In this document: piece after piece, positions 37,448-48,556 of the stretch
How the letters are laid out: every line of letters begins with the position of its first letter
Position numbering within the stretch: position 1 is the stretch's first letter
From: Liolophura sinensis
Taxonomy: Eukaryota > Mollusca > Polyplacophora > Chitonida > Chitonidae
Assembly (NCBI RefSeq): GCF_032854445.1
Contig: NC_088303.1
Location: 25,801,501 to 25,865,500 of the forward strand
DNA length: 64,000 nucleotides
Direction of reading: 5' to 3'
Position numbers and translations under genes: made by a program
Notes under the pieces: model-generated
Told to the model about the DNA's origin: nothing
The model's input: the letters and a program-made list of their open reading frames with translations, nothing else
The model's database searches: none

Positions 37448-39164
37448 ATTATTACAGATCAGGAATGGATTAATTGATGCTTGGCTACATGTAACACTGG
37501 CATGGTTTGGGATAATTTCTGTTTTAGACTCTATTTACCTTTAAGATATTAGTCACAGATTTTACTGAGTGAACATCAGTTAAGCCACTTGAACTCTCTG
37601 TTCCTGAAGGTTGCATTACTTTATAGCGCATGTCCTGACAGTCCTGGAAAAAGGACTTGAATGATACTGCACATGTAGTTAAATATGCTAATGTACCAGT
37701 AGTGCATTTAGAAACCTCTATATTCCTAAACAGACTAGGGCATTGAAAGGTCACCCCTGTTGGACCCTCAGCTATGTGGTGCGTCATTGTCCCTCAGGGG
37801 GGACAGATGCCTGGGTCCACACCTCCTCCCCAACCCAGCCTCCCTTCCTCACCCCACCCACATGCTCTCTGCCAGTACCCGCTTGCATACACAGGTGTGT
37901 TGTGACAGCACAGGATATGATGGACAGCACAGTGTAACATTACATCATCGCCCACCAGATCTGCTGGTTTCTTACTAATTGTATCCGTTGATTTCTCGAT
38001 AATTATATCTGCTGATGTCTAAAATGCACTCTCAGTGTTCCCCCAGATTTATGAACACACCAAAATCCTGAACAAATTTGACCACAGATATAGTGCATGA
38101 TTCGGCATATGTGAAAAATGCTCGCTGATCCGCACAAGGTTGTTAGATGGTTTCTATTCCTGAACAAAACATTTTAGTCTTCTTATCTTAATAATTGTCC
38201 TTCATATCGCGTCTAAATTTATACTTTACTGATTAAATTTGTTGATGATTTATGGTGCCTATATATATATATATCCTGTAGTTATTCTGCACCTTTGAAT
38301 GCAGGTGACTGTTGAACTGAAGTTACACGTATTACATGGGAACGCACTGGCCTGTGATTGGTCTGTGTGGGATGAACACGATGCCATGGGTAACCAGAGA
38401 AACATTACCTGGCATAATCTGCATCATATGGAAAGTATGTCCCCAATAATTCAGCTCAGCTTGGAGCTTGTCCATTTCACGCTATCTGCATCTGTTTATT
38501 TTATTTGCCTTTGATGTTTTTAGAGTAACACATAACACAGTTGTATCTAGTCCAGGTTTCCAGTTCTCAAAGGATCACTTTTCTAATCATTTTCCATATA
38601 CAGGTGCATATGTTAGTGAGCATCTGTGCAACAATGTGTATGTTCTAGGTCAAGGTTCAAGGTCAAGGTTCAAGGTCAACAGTTTGGATAAAATCTTCAT
38701 GACACCTGACATAAAAAAGAATATGTATCGTATGCAGCTTATTTTTCTGGCACTGATAAAAGTTAGTGTCGCTGAAAATAAGCAAAATCACTTTATATGT
38801 GCCTTTATAACCATGCATTGCTGAGTAGAGACTGAACTTTAGGCCACACCATTTTAAATTTTTGTTTTCGAGACAGAGTAAATCTTTTTTTCAGTGTCGG
38901 ATTAGGGTGTTAAAAAACATCTTGAAAATCATCTAATTTGTGGAAAATGTTGACTTTCTGTGCAGTGTTTGTGTTGAAGACCTATTTATATGACCTTCAA
39001 GACAAAAACAGGGAAATCATAAAAGCATGTTAATTATGCAGAATAAAAATGTAAATTTTCAGGGTTTTTTTTTTTTTTTCATTTTTGGTTTTTGTAGTGT
39101 TCGTTTGCCATAAATCACAGATTAAGCTTCTGTCTCACTTTAAGTATTAAAAGAAATGTATGAA
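37448..39164. other. No gene seen
   Basis: A C-rich stretch at 37780-37890 with overlapping open frames, otherwise AT-rich. Confidence 0.5.
38644..38680. repeat. Short 12-bp tandem repeat AGGTCAAGGTTC
   Basis: AAGGTTCAAGGTCAAGGTTC and AAGGTCAA in series. TCAAGGTCA is also the nuclear-receptor (Ftz-F1/ERR type) half-site, present here more than once; this is probably chance. Confidence 0.6.
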
Positions 39165-39600
39165 GTGTTGAATCTATACAATACATGAATCTATGCAATG
39201 CATGAATCTATACAATACATGAATGTATGCAATACATGAATCTATGCAATGCATGAATCTATGCAATACATGAATCTATACAGTACATGAATCTATACAA
39301 TACATGACTCTGTGCAATGCATGAATCTATGCAATACATGAATGTATGCAATGCATGAGACTATACAATACATGAATGTATGCAATACATGAATCTATGC
39401 AATACATGAATCTATGCAATGCATGAATCTATACAGTACATGAATCTATACAATACATGACTCTGTGCAATGCATGAATCTATGCAATACATGAATCTTA
39501 GCAATGCATGAATCTATGCAATGCATGAATCTTAGCAATGCATGAATCTATGTAATGCATGAGTCTATGCAATGCATGAATCTATGCAACGTATGAATTA
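39165..39600. repeat. 17-bp minisatellite, about 25 copies
   Basis: The unit ATGAATCTATGCAATAC has C/T-type and A/G-type variants (TATACAATAC, TATGCAATGC, TGTATGCAATAC). A block of about five units appears twice (near 39235-39330 and 39410-39500), which shows segmental duplication inside the array. Confidence 0.93.
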
Positions 39601-40239
39601 TGGGACATAGCTGTTGCTTGCGGCTTCTTGTTAATACAACACTGTTACTTTATCCAGTAATCGTTAGATTGCAAGCTTCTTCAGTGGTGGCATGTGGCTT
39701 TTTCAGGATCTTTAAGAATCCATGAAACTAAATGAACAAGGATAATTTCTCACTCCCAGAACAGTCACCCAAATTCAAAAGGCCAAAACAATGTGTCTAC
39801 TCTGATTGTAATTTGATGCTGAGAATATGTCAAAAATATAAAAATACATATCTTTATAATGAAGGCCTGATCAAAAATATATATATTGGTAAAGTTTTGC
39901 TAAGAACAACACTGCACAAAAACAGCGAAAGGTCCATTTTTTTTCAGGTAATCTTTACAACAAAATGTCTGGTGAATAATTTGATAGGCCTACAAGGGAC
40001 TTAAGACATAGAAAAATGGATAGATTGGCTGTCATAATTAATTGTGTGCTTTTGTGTGGGCTTTTTTTGGCCAGAGCTTAAAAAGCTGGGTTTGATGTGT
40101 CCATATGCCATGTGTCAGATTTGATGTGCTAGTTGAGTAGTGATTATACTGTGGAGAGTTTAGAGACACTGTGAGGCAGAGATGCTACAAGACCTTTGCA
40201 AACAAAGAACACACACCACCAATTAATGTATTGTTTGTT

Positions 40240-40720
40240 TCGATTTGTCACGCATCACTTGGCCTGTGTAAATAGCTGCCAGTTTTCAGGCCGCAGATAG
40301 ATGTCAGTGTCAAGTGTGTGCATGAATCAATTTGCGTCAGCAGGGACCTGTGCATGGTGAACCGCCGAGTGTCATTACTGGCTGTAGGAGGGTGCGGACA
40401 ATGGGACTTCCCACCAACCACTCCTAATGGACCTCCGATAGGATCGCTTAGGAGCGAAGCAGGCAAACTGGGGCGAAATGGCCAAAGCCAATTGCGGTAA
40501 ACGTCGGGCGGCATGCGGAGATAAGAAATTGACGGAGCGTTATTATTCCTGCCTCTGTGCTGATCCACAGTGATGGAACATCACGCTTTTGTTGACGATA
40601 ACTCCATGAAATTCTAGCAGACTTCCCAGAATCCTGCAGCTTTAACAATTTGGCCGGCAAAAGTCATTGATACATTGGCCTGGCAATTTGCTCTGTCTGG
40701 CTTTAGCCTGTGCTGGTGTA
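40240..40720. promoter_or_regulatory. Candidate conserved non-coding block, highest G+C left of the gene
   Basis: Unique, CpG-containing (ACGTCGGGCGGCATGCGGAG) with TCATTGATACATTGG and CCTAATGGACC. A 106-codon minus-strand open frame spans it but has no splice context or family likeness. Confidence 0.33.
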
Positions 40721-40959
40721 AATGGTAACTGAAAAGTACAATATGCCAGGTTCTAATGAGACAGGGCCGAGCTAGCGATGTGGAGATTTAGTGAGGATGG
40801 GATATCGACCCCTTCAATCTCCCTCCATGGATAACAGCTAATGATCATCTCTGTTTCATTTAAACGTAAAATCACAGAAAGAAAACATATTCTCATGTTA
40901 CTTTGCAGTGGCTTCATGGACAATAAAAGCAGCTTCAGTGATAAGTCAATATTGTGCAC

Positions 40960-41440
40960 TTCAAACTGTAATTAAATGACGTGTCAATTAGACATTAAGC
41001 GATGACACGTCTGTCATAAGGTGAAAGGCCATGTAATGCACATCAAAGCCTTTTGCGTTGTCTGGGATATTCTGCGATGGTACAGGGTTTATTAAGTGCT
41101 AAATTCGCCTCATTTACTCACAATGTCGTTAGATCATTTTCTAACGTTAATTGATTAATAAAGAGATGGAAAGCAGAACGAGATGGGATGGCGAGGAGAG
41201 ATCAGCTCACCGACGTTTTGGCTATTCATTTTAATGACTTTTATTGAAGACTGTCACAAAAAGAGTCGCTAATTGAAATATGAAAGGCTGTGAATGGCAG
41301 TGTGGCCACTTAAGGAGAGGGATTCCGAGTTCAATACAGTTTCATATGGCTTTTTAAGTGATGGCGTTTTCTAAAGCTTTGCTCACTGGCTCGTTGTTTA
41401 TTATCTCACAGTAATTATATCACTGTCTATCGTTGTAAGC
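40960..41440. promoter_or_regulatory. Candidate enhancer block
   Basis: TTAAATGACGTGTCAATTAG (CRE-like plus homeobox core), CGTTAATTGATTAATAAAG, CTAATTGAAATATG and CCACTTAAGG (NK-type CACTTAA). It is immediately followed by ordinary AT-rich DNA. Confidence 0.33.
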
Positions 41441-42837
41441 TAACTTTATTACCAACAGAAATCGATTTACAGATATAATGACAAGCCCATGATAATACGC
41501 TCATTGCCTGGTGCTATTGGTGTAGGGATTGCAGAATATTTAACCAGTGCATGTCCATTTTATGGATGAAATGAATGAAGAAACAGAATTGTTATTTAAA
41601 AAGGCTGTTGAATAAAATCTTGAGTAAAGACGAATTTACTTAAAGTAAAAATGAACTAGTAGAAGGTGTACATGTCTGTTTCTGTTGATTTTGTCAGGGT
41701 GATTAGTTAATGAGGGAAACATTCGTGTGTGCATTCTCATTTGCAAAAATGTTTTTTACCATGAAGTACAAAAAAAAAAAAAAAAAACTTCAGAGAACAT
41801 GAAAGCATGCATGTTTAGCTCTAATGTCAAACCCCAAGTGCCAGTGTCAGCATCCAACGACACTAAAATTCAGCATTGTTGTTAAGGTAAACATTAGGGG
41901 TGATATTTTATAAAGTTCTGCATTTATTAAGCTCAAATTGTACATGTCAAGCATAATAATTCAAGTGGGATGTTCCATCAGTTTTCATGACTTAATTATC
42001 CTCTTGTGTATTGGAGTCAGTGTTAGAATAAATGTTAGGGCGCTATCTCAAAATGTTCTGCATGTATGTAGAGCACAACAACATGACCAAGATGATCCAT
42101 TCCTGATGCCTCTCTGTGTGTTGATGCATTAGTGTAAACAACCAAATTTATCACCTTAAGTGTCTCTTTTGTGTATTAGAATCCATGTGAATTTTAAGCA
42201 TTTCTTGTATTAGGGTGTAATGTTGCTTGTAAAATGTATAAAGCTGAAGTGAAGACATCAGATGGGTTGGAGAGTAAGATCAGTTGGAGAGTTTAACAAT
42301 GATGTTGAGAGTTTAACAGTGATGTTGAGAATTTAACAGTGATGTTACATTTCAAATGTACTCCTCTTACAGTATTTTGTAGGGACAGATATTCAAAATA
42401 AAACTCACTGTAAATGACCTAAAATTTTGTCCAAAAAGAGCATTTTCAGAGGCCAATAAATCTCATAAAATATTATTTTCGTTTGCTGAATTTTCCAAAC
42501 AAACTTTTCTAAAAGCAGTAGAGCTCTCAGAATTGGCAAATTGTACAACTTGGGCATGGGTGAAATTTGTATGTATGGATGCTTGTGGTTGTGCCGTATA
42601 ATTTTTCAGTCACATTACGACGAGGTGTCATTAGGTATGAATAAATATACTGTCTTCTTGTGACAGGGTAAGTTCATGCTGCCAAAGTACTGCTATCTGA
42701 AGACATGACGTATGACGTCCCCACTCAGCCACATTATACTGACACGAGGCCAACCAGTTCTGTTTCCGTGCTGAGTGCCGGGCAAAGCAGCACCAAGTGT
42801 CATTTTTAAAGCCTTAGGCCCAGGGATGAAATTTGTG
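41441..42837. other. No gene seen
   Basis: AT-rich with an A run at 41770-41787 and the 21-bp triplet repeat listed. Confidence 0.5.
42285..42350. repeat. Three copies of a 21-bp repeat
   Basis: GAGAGTTTAACARTGATGTT three times, the third with GAGAATTT. Confidence 0.8.
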
Positions 42838-42985
42838 TCTACTGGCAACCAGTGGATGGTCATGGGTTTCCTTCGGGCTCTGCCTAGTTTCCTCCCATCG
42901 CATTGCTGGCTGCCATCATAGAGGTGAAAAATTCTAGTGTGTGTACATGTAAATAACGTTAAAGTACATGTAAATAAAAAATAAA
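42838..42985 (+). mobile_element. SINE family 1, diverged 3' part
   Basis: CTGGCAACCAGTGGATGGTC, GGGCTCTGCCTAGTTTCCTC and ATTGCTGGCTGCCATCATAG, then a disrupted end (AAAATTCTAGTGTGTG). Confidence 0.7.
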
Positions 42986-43279
42986 TTATGAATAAACCAA
43001 GGAAAAAAAGAGTTCCTAAACTCTGATGGTATGGTCCATAAAGCCCACCATAGTATTTAAATGTTTGAACGCCTTTAACTCTCTTTAAAAAAATCTGAAA
43101 AAATAAATTAAAGTATAATTTTGCATAGTTGTAAGTGGTCTATTTAGTGATGCCTACTTCGATTTTTATAGGTCTTTACCTTATAAGACTGGGCTTTCTT
43201 CTAACTGATTCAGGTAGTACAGAAGTCTGGAAATTGGGAGGATGTGATGTAATACCCCTAATGGAAACTGCTCTGCTAT

Positions 43280-44395
43280 GGGCTTGTGATGAGTGTCTGC
43301 CTCATCAGGCACACTTGGAAGGATGTAACACTCCTTGTGGGTGGAGTGTCTGCCTCATCAGGCACACATGGGAAGACATGACACTCCTTGTGGGTGGAGT
43401 GTCTGCCTCATCAGGCACACTTGGGAGGACATGACACTCCTTGTTGGTAGAGTGTCTGCCTCATCAGGCACACTTGGGAGGACATGACACTCCTTGTGGG
43501 TAGAGTGTCTGCCTCATCAGGCACACTTGGGAGGATGTAACACTCCTTGTGGGTGGAGTGTCTGCCTCATCAGGTACACATGGGAGGACATGACACTCCT
43601 TGTGGGTGGAGTGTCTGCCTCATCAGGCACACTTGGGAGGACATGACACTCCTTGTTGGTAGAGTGTCTGCCTCATCAGGCACACTTGGGAGGATGTAAC
43701 ACTTTTTGTGGGTAGATTGTCTGCCTCATCAGGCACACTTGGGAGGATGTAACACTCCTTGTGGGTAGAGTGTCTGCCTCATCAGGCACACATGGGAGGA
43801 TGTAACACTCCTTGTGGGTAGAGTGTCTGCCTCATCAGGCACACATGCGAGGATGTAACACTCCTTGTGGGTAGAGTGTCTGCCTCATCAGGCACACATG
43901 GGAGGATGTAACACTCCTTGTGGGTTGAGTGTCTGCCTCATCAGGCACACATGGGAGGATGTAACACTCCTTGTGGGTAGAGTGTCTGCCTCATCAGGCA
44001 CACTTGGGAGGACATGACACTCCTTGTGGGTAGAGTGTCTGCCTCATCAGGCACACATGGGAGGATGTAACACTCCTTGTGGGTGGAGTGTCTGCCTCAT
44101 CAGGCACACTTGGGAGGATGTAACACTCCTTGTGGGTGGAGTGACTGCCTCATCAGGCACACTTGGGAGGACATGACACTCCTTGTGGGTAGAGTGTCTG
44201 CCTCATCAGGCACACTTGGGAGGATGTATCACTCTTTGTGGGTGGAGTGACTGCCTCATCAGGCACACTTGGGAGGACATGACACTCCTTGTGGGTAGAG
44301 TGTCTGCCTCATCAGGCACACTTGGGTGAACGTTACACCCCTTATGGGTAGAGTGCCCGCCTTATCAGGCACACTTGGGTGACAGGGCACTGGCT
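43280..44395. repeat. 53-bp minisatellite, about 20 copies, tRNA-like unit
   Basis: The unit is GTCTGCCTCATCAGGCACAC, TTGGGAGGATGTAACACTCC, TTGTGGGTAGAGT (53 bp), with GGATGTAACA/GGACATGACA and ACTTGGG/ACATGGG variants. GTGGGTAGAGTGTCTGCC resembles a tRNA A box and TGCCTCATCAGGCA can form a hairpin. The array ends in diverged copies at 44320-44395. Confidence 0.95.
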
Positions 44396-44539
44396 CATAC
44401 TCTTAGCGCCTATTTTCCTCTACAACTTATGCATTTGCTGTGACCTTGAAAAGTTCTTTTATGAATAATACAACAGATTATGTGTTCAATACTGATGACG
44501 AGAAGACTTTGTCAGTCTGGGATATTAAACACGCATGAA

Positions 44540-44790
44540 TTTGTTTTGATGCTCGAGTCTGGAGTCTGACTCTGTACTCTAGGAGAATATTTCAGTTGGA
44601 TGACTGCTGTCAGATTTGTTGGTTAAAGACAACCAGGAGATAATGGAGCAAACCAGTGCATAATGCAAGACACCTGAAAAAACTCCAGTTAAAGATACAG
44701 CAAAAGCAGGTGGATTTGAACCCAAGCCGCCTCGACTAGAGGCTAGTTGTCTTCCATTGTAAGTCAGCTCAGCAGGAGCACATATTTAAT
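44540..44790 (-). mobile_element. tRNA-derived SINE, diverged
   Basis: On the minus strand GCTGAGCTGACTTACAATGG, then CTTGGGTTCAAATCCACCTG, resembles the A and B boxes of a tRNA promoter. A diverged tail-like stretch with AGAATATTTCAGTTGG lies at its left. Confidence 0.55.
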
Positions 44791-44794
44791 TAAT

Positions 44795-44932
44795 TTTTAA
44801 AGTGATTTGAAATTTTGACCCAAGCCTAAAATCGCTTCATGATCATGGGCCAAGCAGGGTAATCTTTGTCCAAGGCAGGACTGAACCAACATCTAGTGAC
44901 ATAAGCGCTTTAACCACTCTGTCACATTCTCT
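44795..44932 (-). mobile_element. tRNA-derived SINE, third family
   Basis: On the minus strand it starts GTGACAGAGTGGTTAAAGCG (tRNA Ser/Leu-like D arm), has GTTGGTTCAGTCCTGCC as B box, then GGCCCATGATCATGAAGCGA and a TTTCAAATCACTTTAAAA end. Fragments of it occur at 16815-17060. Confidence 0.6.
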
Positions 44933-44974
44933 TTAGCATTCTATGCTCATGCTATAAAGGACAGCACTGAAATG

Positions 44975-45285
44975 GTTTCGTAAGTGAGATGGTAGAGCGT
45001 CCACTTAGGAAGCGGTAGATCCAGGGTCAATCCTGGGTCGAATCACACCAGAGACCTTAAAAAAGGAAGTTGTAACTTCCTCGCTTAGGGTTCAGCATGA
45101 AGGGGATAGTGCAACGACTGGTTAACCTGTATCAGTGTAATGGCCCGACCGGGCAACTTACTTACCTTCGGTAAGGCATCTCAGTGAAGGAGCACTAGAT
45201 AAAAAGAGCGGTGGAAATCCGTCCTGCAACAAGGAGGCATATTACATGCACTCTAAGGATTCCTTGGTCGGCATAAAATGAATAA
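44975..45285 (+). mobile_element. tRNA-derived SINE, about 300 bp, fourth family
   Basis: The head GTAAGTGAGATGGTAGAGCG with GGGTCAATCCTGGGTCGAAT matches the A and B box layout. The body includes GGAAGTTGTAACTTCCTCGC, ATAGTGCAACGACTGGTTAA and GGTAAGGCATCTCAGTGAAG. It lies between the 53-bp array and the inferred 3' end of Prdm3/16. Confidence 0.7.
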
Positions 45286-45318
45286 TAAAAATGAGAATAT
45301 AGAATTTGTGTATTTTTT

Positions 45319-45324
45319 TTTATT
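45319..45324 (-). terminator. Candidate poly(A) signal AATAAA (distal)
   Basis: AATAAA on the minus strand is followed, in the direction of transcription, by a T-rich stretch. It coincides with the switch from A-run-rich to T-run-rich plus strand and with the first SINE beyond the gene. Confidence 0.3.
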
Positions 45325-47110
45325 GCAAACAGTGCCAGATCTTCTGAGTTTTGTATATCTACAGATACAAGTAGCTGAGACAATTAGGGAAATATCTTAA
45401 CAGATGCCAGTTGATTTGTAACAGCTTATCTCCATCAGAATAAACATTTTTTTTACAACCAACTATTTACTTTGTTCTAAAGTACAATTTATAATCATCT
45501 TACATCATCGAGTATTACTCATACCTCATTAATTAAGGGCTGATCTAATTACACAACAAGGGGGCACAGTTACACACAGTAAAAATGCCAATAGTTCGTG
45601 ACCAGTACTATTTAACCAAAAAAAAAAAAAAAACAACCAGCCCTAAGCCAAGAACCTTTCATCATCTTGCTAAGTGAGGGGAGAAAAAATCGAATATGAA
45701 CTGTACCAGCCACAATTCATGCAAGCTGACCTGAAGATAATAATAAAAAAAAAAAATAATAATAAAACCAAAAAAAAAAGGTCAGCATGACAAGAGAATA
45801 TTTTCAGTTTAATACTACCAGTAGTTGATGTTGCACATTGCAGAGTTTGGGGTTTCTGACAGTAGCAAAGTGTAAAGAAAAATGGAAGAAAAAAAAACAC
45901 ATGCTGAGGTGAAGGGTAACATCCATGTGCTATACTCATGAAGACGGTAATAAATTAAAAGGGCAGGGGTGTTGACTATCTACAGAGAGGGCTGAGGTAA
46001 GTACAATATTCTAGGGCAAATTTCACTGCACACGTCAAAAAAACTTGAAATACCACAGTATCAGGGTTACCAAAGCTTATTTCCAAAAAAAAAAAGAAAA
46101 ACATAACAAAATGCAACAAATACAAAACTCAATATCAATGAGAAAACTAAAAAAATAAAAGAAAAACTGAGACATGATCAGATCTTGATCCAGCTACTTT
46201 ATCAATCAACTGATTAACTTACTGATTGATCGATTGATGACAACATTGCAATGAGAACACCACATACAGACCACTGCCAGCTCAGCTCATCACAGAAGTG
46301 ACTATGTCATTATGATTTTTTTTTTCAGACAAATGTTTTTAACAAGTAAAAACACTCAAACTTTAGTACACCTCAAGCAACAAGTGACATACATATACAT
46401 ATATGTATAAGTATATATATATATATAAGATATATTACAAAACTATACAATTAAATAAATAAACTTTGGTAAGAGACAGGCTTGTTTGGGCAAGTAAACA
46501 AGGGAAAAACCATTAAATTATCGGCAAACTACAGAAAAACTCCGGTAGACAACATTACAGGAAAACAAGGAAAACATGTTCCAGCCTGGGACTTCATCAA
46601 AACTTTTGGCTTTGGAACAGAAAACTGAAGACAAAAAGAACTCAACAAAACAATGTAAGTGACTAGGGTGCAATTGTTCATTTGTTTGACTCATCCCATA
46701 AATACTGGATGCCATTTTGATTCTTCAGCAGGTAATTCAAAATGGTCACCATGGTTGCCCCATGAAAGTAATACTGAATCAATATGCTGGTTGCTGTCTC
46801 ACTGAGACTTGTCCTAAGAAGTGGCAGTTCTAGTTAAATGGATTAATGCAATACAGCTCTTCCCAGTAACATCTCACTTTTGCATCTGCCAGACGGTAAT
46901 ACCCAGAATTCACTACTGCTGGAACTCACCCCAAATCAAAGTCTACACATCTGATCTATTGTTATATTTACAGACATTTACAGAAGCCCCTATTCGTATC
47001 TATGGGATGACTACTTACAAAAAAAATCTCAATACAATCTACAATCAATCTGGTATCATATAAATTTAATCTTTACAATTGGTTTGTATATATGTATATA
47101 TTTATATATA

Positions 47111-47116
47111 TTTATT
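47111..47116 (-). terminator. Candidate poly(A) signal AATAAA (proximal)
   Basis: TTTATT on the plus strand gives AATAAA on the minus strand, flanked by two ATTAAA words (47122-47127 and 47065-47070), about 1.4 kb after the stop codon. No clear GU-rich downstream element is visible. Confidence 0.35.
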
Positions 47117-47645
47117 TCCTTTTTAATACACATAGACTCCAGGATTCATAACATCACATGACTGACACATTGGATTAAATGACAGCAGTTTGGTCCACTA
47201 TTTGTTGAGAACTTGACAAATGGCACTACGGAAGATCTAGTTCCAGCAAGTCAGAAGCTCTGGGCATGGCTAGTCTACAGTCAGCAAAATCACTATGCTA
47301 TTTTAACAAACAGAAACCCAACGTGGCTACATCCAGAACCAAGAAGCAATTTACATATCTGATCATAGGCATGCATAATGCAAAAAAAAAAAACAAAAAA
47401 AAAACATGGGCTTAAAGCAGTTCTGGTCTAACTCCTGCAGATGCCTTGCCATGCTTAAACCTGAAACAAGCCTTAGCATTTGTTCAACTTAACACTAACT
47501 TATACATGCACAATATATAGCACATTCCATTAGTTTGGTCCCATTATATGTATATTGTAAAAGAGTGATGTGTAAAAAATCTCTTGATAGCTTTCCTAAT
47601 GCTACAATTTTGGAAATTGGTCAGATTTATACATACATACATGCA

Positions 47646-47646
47646 T

Positions 47647-47674
<28 letters not shown>
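47646..47674. repeat. (AT)n microsatellite
   Basis: An uninterrupted run of AT dinucleotides inside the inferred 3'UTR. Shorter ones lie at 18430-18444, 19790-19800, 38261-38274 and 46411-46427. Confidence 0.9.
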
Positions 47675-47677
<3 letters not shown>

Positions 47678-48556
47678 GCACAACTTCACTTCAGCACTTG
47701 TCGCTGACCAATGGTTAACAGCAATAAAAATGTAATCATATATACACACATATATATTAATGACCATAAAGCGTCCTTGTAGATTTTTATATAGTGCAAC
47801 TTTAAGTAAGACTTGATGATCTTTGGATTTGACATTTTCATTGACAAGTAAGAATGTATTTTAAGAATTGCATGAACTACAATAATGGAATACCGTTAGA
47901 AAATTGGTCCCGGTTTGAAAACTGTTCCCGCTTTAAAATTTAGTATATGAAAAACATGTATGTAGTCCTTTTTCAAAATCAAAGAGTAGCAATATAACAC
48001 TGTAAAACTTTTTTTCCTTATTTTCAGCATTCTCAAACAAGTGCAGAATTATATAAGCCCAAAATGTGTGAAAATCCAAAATAAGTATCAACTAATCATA
48101 ATACTTTCTCAACAAAAATGGTTTATCAAATGAGAATCAGACATCAATTGTAAAAATATAACCAAATTCATGTAAAAGGGGCCTTGAAATTGATGATACA
48201 AGTTCACAAATGTATCTCAATAGAGGCTGTCACCCAATACATTGTTCAGGTAACAAAGAACATGTACTTTTCCATTTTCGTTTGAGACAGGTTTTCCTCC
48301 TTTTAAATAACTCCTACATCCTTCTGAGTCAAAAGTGAACACTCAATACAAAAACTAGGATAAATACGAATGGTACAAATATCAAGACATAAATATCTTT
48401 GGTCGTCTTGGGGGTTAATAATGTTTCAGTCAGCCTAATGATGAACAGTTCCTAGTGAAAGTCTTCTTACAGGGAAACCTGGGCCGCTTCACCAAAAGTC
48501 TTAACAAATGGTTTGCTTGAAGCTGTTCTAGGTCAATCAACAAGTCAGTAAAAGAC

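Larger units (their letters stand above)
45319..48556 (-). other. Probable 3'UTR of Prdm3/16
   Basis: There is no coding potential on either strand from the TGA to about 45.3 kb. The minus strand is rich in T runs here, as in this gene's introns. Candidate poly(A) signals on the minus strand are clustered at 47065-47127 and a further AATAAA lies at 45319-45324, where the composition changes. An (AT)n run sits at about 47646-47674 and another near 46411-46427. The UTR ends are inferred; the related vertebrate genes also have long 3'UTRs. Confidence 0.45.

Noticed and set aside
37743-37978. Overlapping plus-strand frames rich in P, H and S
   Set aside because: They reflect a short C-rich stretch; no family likeness and no splice context.
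44975-45060. True tRNA genes at SINE heads
   Set aside because: A and B boxes are present but no full cloverleaf with paired acceptor stem can be drawn, and each head continues into a SINE body.
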